The notes beneath the pieces are model-generated. The model saw only the letters and a program-made list of their open reading frames with translations, ran no database searches and was not told the origin of the DNA. A DNA stretch of 35,376 bases. Source: an uncultured Gammaproteobacteria bacterium (GTDB taxonomy: Bacteria; Pseudomonadota; Gammaproteobacteria; Pseudomonadales; Pseudohongiellaceae). The stretch spans positions 1 through 35,376 of the forward strand of contig CAJXIY010000023.1 of NCBI GenBank assembly GCA_913054495.1, in the 5' to 3' direction. Positions 1 to 7,526 of the stretch are shown here, piece by piece. The position numbers were made by a program, and so were the translations under genes. The first letter of the stretch is position 1, and each line of letters opens with the position of its first letter.

Positions 1-259
1 TTTCTTTGGCACTGTCACGCAGCGCTTTACATTGCATAGTTCAGCCGCCGGTAAAGGCTTTGGGAAAGAAGGCAATGACCACAGGTTTTTCGCCCAAAAA
101 CTGGGACATGCTGTAGGTCATACCGTCAGATGCCTGCAGTGAAAAATTGGGCGCTTTATCGCCTACTTCCAGTGCGGCAGCAATTTGACCAGTCAGGGTA
201 ACCACAGCAAATAAAGCTGACAGCAACACCCGGCTTGATCGGTTAGCAAATTGAGACAT
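1..259 (-). CDS. Exported peroxiredoxin-like selenoprotein, 3' end beyond the window
   Basis: A thioredoxin-fold thiol peroxidase of the AhpC/TSA type, predicted to reduce peroxides in the periplasm. The start at 259 is chosen because GGAGGA lies just upstream and a Sec signal peptide follows directly (about residues 1-28, ending near QIAA-A). The mature part begins LEVGDKAPNFSLQ, typical of the family, and reaches FFPKAFTGG. The next codon, at 41-43, is TGA, and the same frame continues T-M-Q-C-K-A-L-R-D-S-A-K-E to the edge. Homologues have cysteine in this position (FTxGCT..CK.L), so the TGA sits exactly on the peroxidatic residue and is read as selenocysteine. A SECIS-like hairpin follows at 9-25. 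A gene finder would stop at 41 and miss the active site. The alternative is a nonsense mutation or sequencing error; the position and the hairpin argue against it. Peroxiredoxin-like selenoproteins are a known class. The remainder of the gene and the selenocysteine machinery lie outside. Confidence 0.82.
9..25 (-). promoter_or_regulatory. SECIS-like hairpin for UGA recoding
   Basis: In the mRNA sense the element is GCGCUG-CGUGA-CAGUGC: a six-base-pair stem including one G-U pair and a five-base loop. The loop starts 21 nt after the UGA at 41-43 and has G as its second base. This agrees with the known bacterial SECIS pattern: a stem-loop a short distance after UGA with a G at the start of a small apical loop, bound by SelB. 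It lies within the coding sequence, as bacterial SECIS elements do. Confidence 0.68.
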
Positions 260-541
260 AATCTCCTCCGGTTGAAATAAGTGGGTGTCGAAGCCATAGC
301 TGGGACACCTCAATCTGGTTAACGCAGCGGGGGCTTCATCGACCAGGGCTTTTTGTACCCCGTGTGGTCCTATTTTTCCAGTAAAAACGGTCAAAAATAG
401 GTATTTTTGCCGTAGATTGAGTGTAAATGAAGAATTAGGCGGTCAAGGTCGGGTTCCGACCGAGGGAGATGCGGGCAGTCGCACCGGGGCAAGGCGGTTT
501 TTCTGGCAGGCGGAATCCGGATTATGGGATCGTAGCAGGTC

Positions 542-1723
542 TTATAATAGTAGCCGACGTCCGGCCCGCAGTAATTGCTCCGACTGGCTCTGAAGTTGAA
601 CAATCTGATTTTCCAACTCACGCAATTGTGCCGCACTCAATTCGGTGGTCGTTGTCCGGATTGTCTCCAATCGCTCTATCGATTGGACAATGTTTCTGGT
701 ATGCCTGTTCATTGCATTTCGTTTCGCATCACGCTGTGATTGTCGATAGCGAGGGTTCTCTACCTGTACGTTGTAACACTGCCTGACGATTGCGCCACTG
801 GTCGTTCTCACATTCTGACACCGGGTCTGCGTAACAAATCGGCTGGCCAGGCCTTCGAATGCCGAAACCGGCGTGCTGGCGACGGAGCGCGCGAGGGCCA
901 GGTCGGCCTGGACCTTGTCAGAGACCAGGTGCACCAAAGTAGTAACACCGATATCCGGTTGACCTTCGATACTGACGATGATGCGCTCATAGAATTCACT
1001 GAGATCGGTGGCACCATTTGCCAGCGCACGAAAATTCTGCTGCAGCAGATTGTCACGGATCAATTCCAGTTTCCAGCCGCCATAAATCTCTGCATAGGCC
1101 AGATAGTGAGAGTCGGTGAGCGGGTACAGACGGCTATTAATATGCAGCGAGAGTTCGTACAGGTCGTCGACTTCCTGCCAGGCTTCCAGCTTGCGATTGA
1201 GGTCGATGAGATTGATTAAGACCGGCAGCTGCGTTTCGCTATCTAGCCCGGAACTGATTCGCGCCACCTGCAGGGCGTCGGTGAAAAGTTTCACCGCATT
1301 TTCGTAGTCTTCAATTTCATTGTAGAAGCCGGCGAGGTCGGAGTAGGCCTCCAACAAGGCAGGGTCGTATATGCCCAGCTCACTGCGCATGTTCTCAAGG
1401 GCTTGCTGTCGTAGTAACAACTCCCGGCTGATCTCCAGCGATCGGGCCCGGTCTCGTGCCTGTTTCTCCTCGTCCGCCTGCGCCTGTGCCCGTTGTTCCG
1501 CCTCCGCCACTGCCTTTACTTTGATTAGGAGATCGATACCGACAGCCGCTTCATTCTCGGCGACATCCGGCTGCTGGGCCCACAGCGAAGTCGCCATTCC
1601 GAGTAGAATTACGAAGGACAAGCAGAGTCGAATCAGCAGCGCCACCATCAGGGACGATTCGCAGGTTCTCATTTTGTGAACAGGTCTTGCAGACATGATT
1701 TTTGTCATCTCTCTATTAGCCAT
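542..1723 (-). CDS. Exported TPR and coiled-coil protein of unknown function
   Basis: Function not recognised. The 393-residue product has a hydrophobic export segment at about residues 26-48 (ending in SLWAQ), so the protein is probably periplasmic or attached to the envelope. A charged Ala/Glu/Arg/Gln-rich helix at about 62-112 looks coiled-coil. Residues 115-200 read as two or more TPR-like repeats (for example AYSDLAGFYNEIEDYENAVK), a fold used for protein-protein contact. The last 45 residues form a second Leu/Gln/Glu-rich helix, and a central stretch holds a pair of cysteines. The start is uncertain: ATG at 1723 has AGGTGA only two bases upstream, and in-frame ATGs follow at 1708 and 1696, the last of which leaves a more usual signal peptide. 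It stands alone on the minus strand, 282 bp upstream of the selenoprotein gene. Confidence 0.7.
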   Translation of the reverse strand: MANREMTKIMSARPVHKMRTCESSLMVALLIRLCLSFVILLGMATSLWAQQPDVAENEAAVGIDLLIKVKAVAEAEQRAQAQADEEKQARDRARSLEISRELLLRQQALENMRSELGIYDPALLEAYSDLAGFYNEIEDYENAVKLFTDALQVARISSGLDSETQLPVLINLIDLNRKLEAWQEVDDLYELSLHINSRLYPLTDSHYLAYAEIYGGWKLELIRDNLLQQNFRALANGATDLSEFYERIIVSIEGQPDIGVTTLVHLVSDKVQADLALARSVASTPVSAFEGLASRFVTQTRCQNVRTTSGAIVRQCYNVQVENPRYRQSQRDAKRNAMNRHTRNIVQSIERLETIRTTTTELSAAQLRELENQIVQLQSQSEQLLRAGRRLLL

Positions 1724-2085
1724 TTCACCTGCTGCGTAATTCCGAATGCTTGGGTGTATTTTCCTCTGTTCAAGCTTATACCGTTATTCACCTGAATCAA
1801 GACTTAACCGGGCGCGTGAAAATCCACGTGCCGATTCATGCGCCAGCCGTCATTTGCCGTCCCTGGGGTGCACTTGCAGTGTCACAAACCCTGATCGCTA
1901 TCAGCGCGGCGACAGTTTCAGCAGGCTATAGCCAATACCTGTTCAGGCTGGCTCATGCGACGCTGTACCGCATGACAAAAGCTAATAGCTGCGTTACTCT
2001 CAGCCTCAGTTCCAGGGAACCGATGTGTCGGCAATAAAGCTGAGTACAGCGGCAAATCCTGCCCTGTTAATGTGAGGTACCTGCA
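1724..2085. other. Intergenic stretch upstream of the PQQ dehydrogenase gene
   Basis: A divergent intergenic region of about 360 bp. Short open frames occur here but none has a ribosome binding site or recognisable protein, and none is preserved as a family. I see no convincing promoter or RNA gene. GAGG at 2074-2077 belongs to the leader reading frame described next. Confidence 0.4.
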
Positions 2086-2100
2086 ATGGCAAAACAATAA
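2086..2100 (+). promoter_or_regulatory. Four-codon leader ORF overlapping the PQQ dehydrogenase start
   Basis: ATG GCA AAA CAA TAA (peptide MAKQ) starts eight bases after GAGG, an ideal spacing. Its stop overlaps the ATG of the dehydrogenase at 2100 (TAATG). The best ribosome site in the region therefore serves the leader, and the dehydrogenase start would be reached by translational coupling. This is a reading of the sequence, not a known element. Confidence 0.35.
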
Positions 2101-4136
2101 TGATGACAAATATGAGTCAGCAACCCCAATCCCTGCCGCGTCGGGCGCGCGTGATAGTGAGCATCGGCCTTGCCGGCCTGTTGCTTGCGTCCGCTGCAAC
2201 CTACGGCCAGGACACCATCGAATGGACAACGCTCGGTAATGACTTTGCCCATACCCGTTACTCACCCGCCGATCAGATAAGCGCCGACAACTTCGATCAG
2301 TTGGAAGTGGCCTGGACCTGGGATGGTTCCAGCTTTCAGGCACAGAGTGGTCGCTCCACGCCAAGCTATATCAACGGTCGCATGTATACCGTGGCCGGAG
2401 CCCGCAGGCACGTGATCGCCATAGACCCGAGGACCGGTGAAACCATCTGGTCGTACCGGGAACCGAACACGGAGCGTTGGCAGTATTCCATGCGCGCCGA
2501 TTACGGTAAGGGCGTAGGCTACGGCGTGGTCGACGGCAAGGACGTGATTTACATCATCTCCCCTGGTTTCTTCCTCACCGCGCTGGATGGCGAAACCGGC
2601 GCACCCCTGGAAGGCTTTGGCAAGCCGGTTCCCATCGACGGCTTTCCCGATACCGGGGTGGTAGATATGTTGGCTGACCTGGGTCATCCCTATGATCCTT
2701 ACAAGGGCCTGCCTCTGGAACGTGGCTATATTACCTCTTCCTCACCACCGATCGTCGTCAATGGCGTGGTGGTGGTGGGTAATTCCGCCGAGCAAGGCTA
2801 TAACCAGTCGCGCATCGAGAATGTGCCCGGCGACATGTTGGGTTACGATGCCAGGACCGGTGAGTTCCTGTGGAAATTCAACGTCATCCCCCAGCCCGGC
2901 GAATACGGGCACGAAACCTGGGAGAATGATGCCTGGCAATATACCGGCGATATCTCTTCCTGGGCACCGCTCTCTGCGGATCTGGAACTGGGCCTGGTCT
3001 ACATTCCCACCAACGGCGTCACCATCGACTACTATGGTGGCCACCATCCCGGTGACAACCTCTACGGTACCTCCCTGATCGCCCTCGATGTCCGCACTGG
3101 CGAACGGGCCTGGCATTATCAGCTGGTGCACCATGACATCTGGAATTTCGACACGCCGACCGCGCCAATACTGCTGGATGTGATGACAGATCAGGGACCG
3201 ACCGCTATCGTCGTGCAACCAACCAAGCAGGGCCTGGTCTACACGTTTAATCGGGAAACTGGCGAACCGATCTGGCCTATAGAAGAACTGCCAGTGCCGG
3301 CTTCCATCGTTCCCGGCGAAAAATTGTCGGAGACGCAGCCGTTTCCAACCAAGCCTGCGCCTTTCGATATGCAGGGCTTGAGCGAAGATACCCTGGTGGA
3401 TTTCACGCCGGAGATTCGGGCACAGGCAATCGCCGCGGTGGCCGAATTCCAAATGGGACCGGTGTTTAATCCACCTCTGCACCGAGACAATCCCCTGGGT
3501 AAGATTTCGGCGATGATATGTCCTTCCGGCTCGGTCAACATCACCCATCCGTCGGTAGCCGATCCGGTTACCGGTATCCTCTATGTGACCTCCCGTTCCG
3601 GCTGTAGCTCCAGATCATTGGTCACCGGTGCCGAAGCAGATACCTACTATGAGGCACCAACCGGTGTGACCCTGTCCCAATATGCAGCGGGCAGAGGTGG
3701 TCCCACGCCCAGGCATCCCCTGGGTATTCCATTATGGAAGCCGCCCTATAGCCGCATTACCGCGATAGACATGAACACCGGTGAGCATCTGTGGATGATT
3801 CCAACTGGTGAGACACCGGCGCGAATCGCAAACTTGCCGGAGTTGCAGGGAGTTGACATCGGCAACACCGGTACCGGCAACGCAGTGCCGATGGTGGCCA
3901 CCGCCACCTTGTTGATCTACTCAGACGTCACCAGCGATGGCACCCCGCAGCTATTTGCGATCGACAAGGCAACCGGCGCCGAAGTCGGGCGGGTTGAGGT
4001 GCCAGCCGCCAGTCGTTATGGCATGAGCACCTGGATACACGAGGGTCATCAGTATGTGATCCTGCAGACCGGCAGCAGCCTGACGGCGATGGCGCTACCG
4101 GGCGCAGATTCAGGTACTGGGGCTGTGGCCCACTAA
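2100..4136 (+). CDS. Periplasmic PQQ-dependent dehydrogenase
   Basis: A quinoprotein of the PQQ alcohol/glucose dehydrogenase superfamily, which oxidises an alcohol or sugar in the periplasm with pyrroloquinoline quinone and passes electrons to the respiratory chain. The 678-residue product has a signal peptide (positive RRAR, hydrophobic core, end near TYGQ at about 37). The eight-bladed propeller follows, with repeated tryptophan-docking motifs: DPRTGETIWSY, DARTGEFLWKF, DVRTGERAWHY, NRETGEPIWP and DMNTGEHLWMI. It lacks the five N-terminal membrane helices of Gcd and has no CxxCH haem site, so it is a soluble form; the QGLVYTFNRETGEPIWPIEE region resembles the glucose-dehydrogenase branch more than the methanol branch. 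The substrate cannot be assigned. ATG at 2103 and 2112 are alternative starts. No PQQ synthesis genes are in the window. The signal-peptide protein at 4220 follows after 83 bp and may be cotranscribed. Confidence 0.9.
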   Translation: MMTNMSQQPQSLPRRARVIVSIGLAGLLLASAATYGQDTIEWTTLGNDFAHTRYSPADQISADNFDQLEVAWTWDGSSFQAQSGRSTPSYINGRMYTVAGARRHVIAIDPRTGETIWSYREPNTERWQYSMRADYGKGVGYGVVDGKDVIYIISPGFFLTALDGETGAPLEGFGKPVPIDGFPDTGVVDMLADLGHPYDPYKGLPLERGYITSSSPPIVVNGVVVVGNSAEQGYNQSRIENVPGDMLGYDARTGEFLWKFNVIPQPGEYGHETWENDAWQYTGDISSWAPLSADLELGLVYIPTNGVTIDYYGGHHPGDNLYGTSLIALDVRTGERAWHYQLVHHDIWNFDTPTAPILLDVMTDQGPTAIVVQPTKQGLVYTFNRETGEPIWPIEELPVPASIVPGEKLSETQPFPTKPAPFDMQGLSEDTLVDFTPEIRAQAIAAVAEFQMGPVFNPPLHRDNPLGKISAMICPSGSVNITHPSVADPVTGILYVTSRSGCSSRSLVTGAEADTYYEAPTGVTLSQYAAGRGGPTPRHPLGIPLWKPPYSRITAIDMNTGEHLWMIPTGETPARIANLPELQGVDIGNTGTGNAVPMVATATLLIYSDVTSDGTPQLFAIDKATGAEVGRVEVPAASRYGMSTWIHEGHQYVILQTGSSLTAMALPGADSGTGAVAH

Positions 4137-4219
4137 CGAGGATTTACCGGGCCTGGGACTCAGGCTCGTTGAAACGAATTCACAACAGCAATAAAACTGA
4201 AATTTTCGAGGAAAAATCC

Positions 4220-4873
4220 ATGAATAAATCAAAACTGCTAGCCTCCGCTGCCTTGCTCGCGACCGTCGCGACGCTGGCCACCATCAACTCGCAAGAGAAC
4301 GAAATGAGCTTCTTCATTACCAGTGCCGGTTCCGGTGACGGCGCCAATCTGGGAGGGCTGACAGGCGCAGATGCACATTGTCAAACCCTGGCCGAGGCGG
4401 CGGGCTCCAGCGGCAAGACCTGGCACGCCTACCTGAGCGCTCATGCCAGCGGCAATCAGCGAGCCGTCAATGCGCGCGAAAGGATTGGTTTTGGCCCCTG
4501 GTACAACGCCAAGGGGGTCGAAGTAGCATCGACCCTGAACAATCTGCATAGCCCGGTCATGCAACTGGGCAAGGAAAATTCTCTCACCGAAAACGGCGAC
4601 ATGGTAAACGGGCGTGGTGACTCACCCAATCAGCATGACATACTCACCGGGTCCACACTGGATGGCCGTACCATCGATGATGGCAGCAGCCATACCTGTA
4701 ATAACTGGACCAGCAACAGCGACGGTACCGCACAGGTAGGTCACTTCGACCGGACCGGTGGTGGCGCCAACCCCAACTCCTGGAATAGCGCACACGGCTC
4801 TCGCAGTTGCAGCCAGGAAGACCTGATTGCGACCGGAGGCAACGGCTATTTCTACTGCTTCGCCATCGATTAA
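4220..4873 (+). CDS. Exported lectin-like protein (DUF1554 / C-type-lectin-like fold)
   Basis: A secreted 217-residue protein. The start at 4220 has GAGGAAA at a suitable distance and leads into a signal peptide (KSKLLASAALLATVATLA); the longer upstream frame has neither. The mature part begins with FFITSAGSGDGANLGGLTGAD, the opening of lectin-like domains in bacterial exported proteins, then AHCQTLA, WHAYLSA, IGFGPWYNAKG and a C-terminal CNNW...Y-F-Y-C-F. Four cysteines (54, 160, 197, 213) could make two disulfides, fitting the periplasm or outside. Ligand unknown; carbohydrate binding is an inference from the fold, and calcium-binding residues are not clearly visible. It lies between the PQQ dehydrogenase and the GST gene, whose likely TTG start is 11 bases after its stop. 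The family assignment rests on overall pattern, so it is less sure than the reading frame. Confidence 0.72.
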   Translation: MNKSKLLASAALLATVATLATINSQENEMSFFITSAGSGDGANLGGLTGADAHCQTLAEAAGSSGKTWHAYLSAHASGNQRAVNARERIGFGPWYNAKGVEVASTLNNLHSPVMQLGKENSLTENGDMVNGRGDSPNQHDILTGSTLDGRTIDDGSSHTCNNWTSNSDGTAQVGHFDRTGGGANPNSWNSAHGSRSCSQEDLIATGGNGYFYCFAID

Positions 4874-4884
4874 TCGATACGCCT

Positions 4885-5523
4885 TTGAAACTCTATGGCA
4901 TGGCGCAGTCCCGTTCCTTCCGGGCGCTATGGGCTCTGGAAGAAAGCGGACTGGATTATGAGTATGTGGCGATAAAGCTCTTCGGCGATCCGGCGGACTC
5001 TGATAGTGCCCAGAATGTAGAATACCTGGCCCTGAATCTGCAAGGGAAAGTGCCAACACTGGTGCATCAAGACCTGGTACTGACCGAGAGTGTCGCCATA
5101 CTCAATTATATCGGCAGACAGGCGCCGGACTCCGAACTGCTGCCACGGATAGATACCGCTAGCTATGCCCACCACGATGAATTGGTTTGCTTTATCCTGG
5201 CCGAACTGGAGCAACCGCTGTGGAGCAGTGGCAAACACCGCTTCGCCCTGCCCCCTGAACAGCGCATCCCGCAAATGCTGGAGACTGCGAAATTTGAATT
5301 CGCGAAAGCTGTGAGCACCCTGGACAAATTGTTAGGAGACGATTTTTCCACCATCGATGACTTTTCGATTGGAAAAAATTTCTCGATAACAGACCTGTTA
5401 CTCGCTCATACCTTTAACTGGGCCATACGCTTCGAATTCGATGTGCCTGAAAAATACGTGGAACTGCGCGACAGACATTATCAGAGACCTGCTGCGGTAC
5501 GGGCCATGGCGGTTATCGAATAG
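4885..5523 (+). CDS. Glutathione S-transferase
   Basis: A cytosolic glutathione S-transferase, joining glutathione to electrophiles or acting as a reductase. The thioredoxin-like N-domain shows LKLYGMAQSRSFRALWALEE with a serine-rich start of helix 1, then QGKVPTLV with the cis-proline and LTESVAILNYI, the glutathione gamma-glutamyl site. The C-domain is helical with the N-capping box SITD before LLLAHTFNWA. TTG at 4885 is preferred because it gives the exact family start (MKLYG) and follows the previous stop by 11 bases; the first in-frame ATG, at 4900, would remove beta-strand 1, and longer frames would overlap the lectin gene. No clear ribosome site is present, suggesting coupling. A short repeated patch (DDFSTIDDFSIGKNFSI) lies before the N-cap and is longer than usual. 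The stop overlaps the next gene's GTG (TAGTG). Confidence 0.85.
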   Translation: MKLYGMAQSRSFRALWALEESGLDYEYVAIKLFGDPADSDSAQNVEYLALNLQGKVPTLVHQDLVLTESVAILNYIGRQAPDSELLPRIDTASYAHHDELVCFILAELEQPLWSSGKHRFALPPEQRIPQMLETAKFEFAKAVSTLDKLLGDDFSTIDDFSIGKNFSITDLLLAHTFNWAIRFEFDVPEKYVELRDRHYQRPAAVRAMAVIE

Positions 5524-6590
5524 TGACCGGGGTAAGGTTTCCCCGGTGGACACTGTTACTGCTACCGGTTTTCGGATTTTCTTCTGCGGCGTTGTCTCAG
5601 CCCCCAGATGCGGACCGTCTCGGGCCTGACCAACTGCAGTATTACCTGATGCAGGCCTTTCATGCAGATTCGGCGGAGAACCGACGCCCCCTCAATCATA
5701 TCGGTATTCAAGTGCAGCCCAGCGCCAGTGGCTATCTGGTCACGGCGGTGCTGGAGGGCTACCCCGCTCATCTCGCCGGCATCAATCGTGGCGACATAAT
5801 CCAGTCTGTCAACGCTATGCCTTACCACCCGGTTTACTCCTTCAATGCGGCGACGAGCGGGCCCGGTGATTTCCCTCCATCCAACACGAGCTACGAAATT
5901 ACTTGGCGCAGAAATGACGGCACCTCATCTGCAAGCCTGATGCCGGTGTATGAAAATCTTTATGACAGCTATCGTTCTGCCACACTCAACAGCATTCAGG
6001 TATTTCCGTCGGGCAATAAATTAGTTGGCTATGTCCGCCTGTGGGGATTCTCCAGATCCAGCAACGACCTCGTGTCATTCAGGCAAATATTGGCGGAATT
6101 TGATGATTGTGACGGGCTCATCATCGACCTGCGTAACGCCTACGGCTTTCTGGGGCACCAACATCTCGACCTGATATTTCCCTCGCGACGGCGCCTGTTT
6201 CAACTTGGGGGCGTCATCAACGAACACGTCGATTTGTCCCATACCGAATCGGCTCCCAGCGAAACCTATTATCAGAAACCCATCGCGGTACTGTTGAATT
6301 CAGCAACCGCAGGCGGTGCCGAATTATTTGCCTATCAGCTTGCCAAGCTAGAGCGAGTCATCACTGTGGGAGAGGCGACCCCGGGCAGGATTGGAGGTTT
6401 TCACCAGGTTTCGGCAATGGCATCAGCCGAGCTCGAATACCGTCCCGCTGTGGAAACCCTGATAGATGGTAGTGTGTTCGAATCTTCGGGCGTGCAGCCG
6501 AAACAGGTGGTTGCTTATCCATTCTCCCAGAGCAGCCGCGGCGACCCGCAATATCAAGCGGCTCTACTCACTCTCCTGGGCATCATATAG
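5523..6590 (+). CDS. Exported S41-type protease homologue with PDZ domain, catalytic residues replaced
   Basis: A C-terminal-processing-protease relative of 355 residues. GTG at 5523 overlaps the GST stop (TAGTG), so translation is probably coupled. Residues 8-25 form a signal peptide. A PDZ-like domain follows at about 60-140 (GYLVTAVLEGYPAHLAGINR, then GDIIQSVN), then the S41 core at about 165-345, including DGLIIDLRN and PIAVLLNSATAGGAELFAY. In Tsp/CtpA the nucleophile is the second Ser of S-A-S-A-x-E; here the equivalent is Gly264 in T-A-G-G-A-E. The catalytic lysine falls 25 residues later in Tsp, and at exactly that spacing this protein has Arg289 (GEATPGRIGG). Both residues of the Ser-Lys pair are thus lost, so it is probably a binding or scaffold protein, not a peptidase, unless another residue substitutes. 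It ends five bases from the convergent YiiX-like gene. Confidence 0.82.
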   Translation: MTGVRFPRWTLLLLPVFGFSSAALSQPPDADRLGPDQLQYYLMQAFHADSAENRRPLNHIGIQVQPSASGYLVTAVLEGYPAHLAGINRGDIIQSVNAMPYHPVYSFNAATSGPGDFPPSNTSYEITWRRNDGTSSASLMPVYENLYDSYRSATLNSIQVFPSGNKLVGYVRLWGFSRSSNDLVSFRQILAEFDDCDGLIIDLRNAYGFLGHQHLDLIFPSRRRLFQLGGVINEHVDLSHTESAPSETYYQKPIAVLLNSATAGGAELFAYQLAKLERVITVGEATPGRIGGFHQVSAMASAELEYRPAVETLIDGSVFESSGVQPKQVVAYPFSQSSRGDPQYQAALLTLLGII

Positions 6591-6595
6591 AAGAC

Positions 6596-7372
6596 TCAGG
6601 GATCGCTCGTAGCTCCCTTCTGGCGCTCCGATTGTTGCCAGTTGAGTCGACGGTAGTCGAATCCCTTCTCTATAGTCGGCTTCACCACCGCGAAGTACGG
6701 AGACAAATCGAAATCCCGCGGTGTAAATAGTGTGAAGTGGCGCTTTTTGTATTGCAGCTGTTCGCCAGCAACCCCCTGAGCAGCTTCGCTGGCTGCGCCT
6801 CCCCTGGGAAATATAGGATAATCGATGGACTGAAAGGATTCGGCTATCAGGGTGGAACAAATAGCTCTGGTGGGTTCACCGCTGCCGAGGCCGATCATGG
6901 CGCGGCGGTATCGATTAGGAACAGCAGGTTTCTGAATTAGATAACGAATCAGATCGAACACATTCTTTAGATCGTAAAGATGACCGAGTTTGGATTTTGC
7001 GAATACGATCAGCCTTTCGGTGTCTTCGCTGCTCAAGTCTACCGGCCGACAGATGCGCAAATTGAAATTGGCATAGCGCTCCACGCTCACCAGGCGCACC
7101 CCATGATTCAGATCCGCTTCCAGCAAATTCGCCACGTCACTAGCCTCGGCCCCGCCTCCTACGTAGAGACAGGCATGGGACCAGGAAGACTGAGTGAGAT
7201 ACTTGATGGCCGTGCTGATGCGGGTATTCCCTTCCACCAACAGGATGTCGCCGGCTTGCAGAACCGCCGCCACATCGGCCGCCGACACCCTATCGATGCG
7301 CTGATATCCCCCCTGGGTCTTCGTCAGGTAGGCAGCCAGTCGCTGGCCTATGGCTCTAGTGATGACACTCAC
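6596..7372 (-). CDS. Permuted NlpC/P60 papain-like hydrolase (YiiX/YebB type)
   Basis: A 258-residue member of the circularly permuted papain-like group, acting on amide or ester bonds in peptides or lipids; the exact substrate is unknown. The order His-acidic-Cys, reversed from ordinary NlpC/P60, is visible: GDILLVEG at 41-48, the His in SSWSHACLYVG (His66), the acidic LLEAD (Glu85) and the nucleophile in ICSTLIAESF (Cys172). No signal peptide or membrane helix is obvious, so it is probably cytosolic or peripheral. The frame starts with GTG at 7372; AGGAAA lies about 16 bases upstream, so the start is only moderately sure. It faces the S41 homologue tail to tail and is divergent from the aldehyde dehydrogenase gene. 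Confidence 0.8.
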   Translation of the reverse strand: MSVITRAIGQRLAAYLTKTQGGYQRIDRVSAADVAAVLQAGDILLVEGNTRISTAIKYLTQSSWSHACLYVGGGAEASDVANLLEADLNHGVRLVSVERYANFNLRICRPVDLSSEDTERLIVFAKSKLGHLYDLKNVFDLIRYLIQKPAVPNRYRRAMIGLGSGEPTRAICSTLIAESFQSIDYPIFPRGGAASEAAQGVAGEQLQYKKRHFTLFTPRDFDLSPYFAVVKPTIEKGFDYRRLNWQQSERQKGATSDP

Positions 7373-7430
7373 ATCGATCTACTTCTATTTCCTGTTGGCG
7401 ACAGCCGCCGCCTAGTTCATGGATTGATTC

Positions 7431-7458
7431 TTAATGGACCGCAAAAATCGGGTATACT
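7431..7458 (+). promoter_or_regulatory. Candidate sigma-70 promoter of the aldehyde dehydrogenase gene
   Basis: TATACT at 7453-7458 is a good -10 match; TTAATG at 7431-7436, sixteen bases upstream, is a weak -35. The spacing to the start at 7527 leaves a leader of about 60 bases with AGGAG before the ATG. Judged by eye only. Confidence 0.35.
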
Positions 7459-7526
7459 GGCGGGCCATTTTCCACGAGCTTGCCAGTAGCCAGATACAGT
7501 GTAATCGAATCCATAGGAGTAAGAAA

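Noticed and set aside
393-408. AT-rich palindrome AAAAATA-GG-TATTTTT upstream of the selenoprotein gene
   Set aside because: It has no GC stem for a terminator and no regulator can be named; AT-rich palindromes of this size arise easily.
4610-4627. GRGDSP, the integrin-binding motif, in the lectin-like protein
   Set aside because: A six-residue match in a bacterial exported protein is most likely chance; no other sign of host adhesion.
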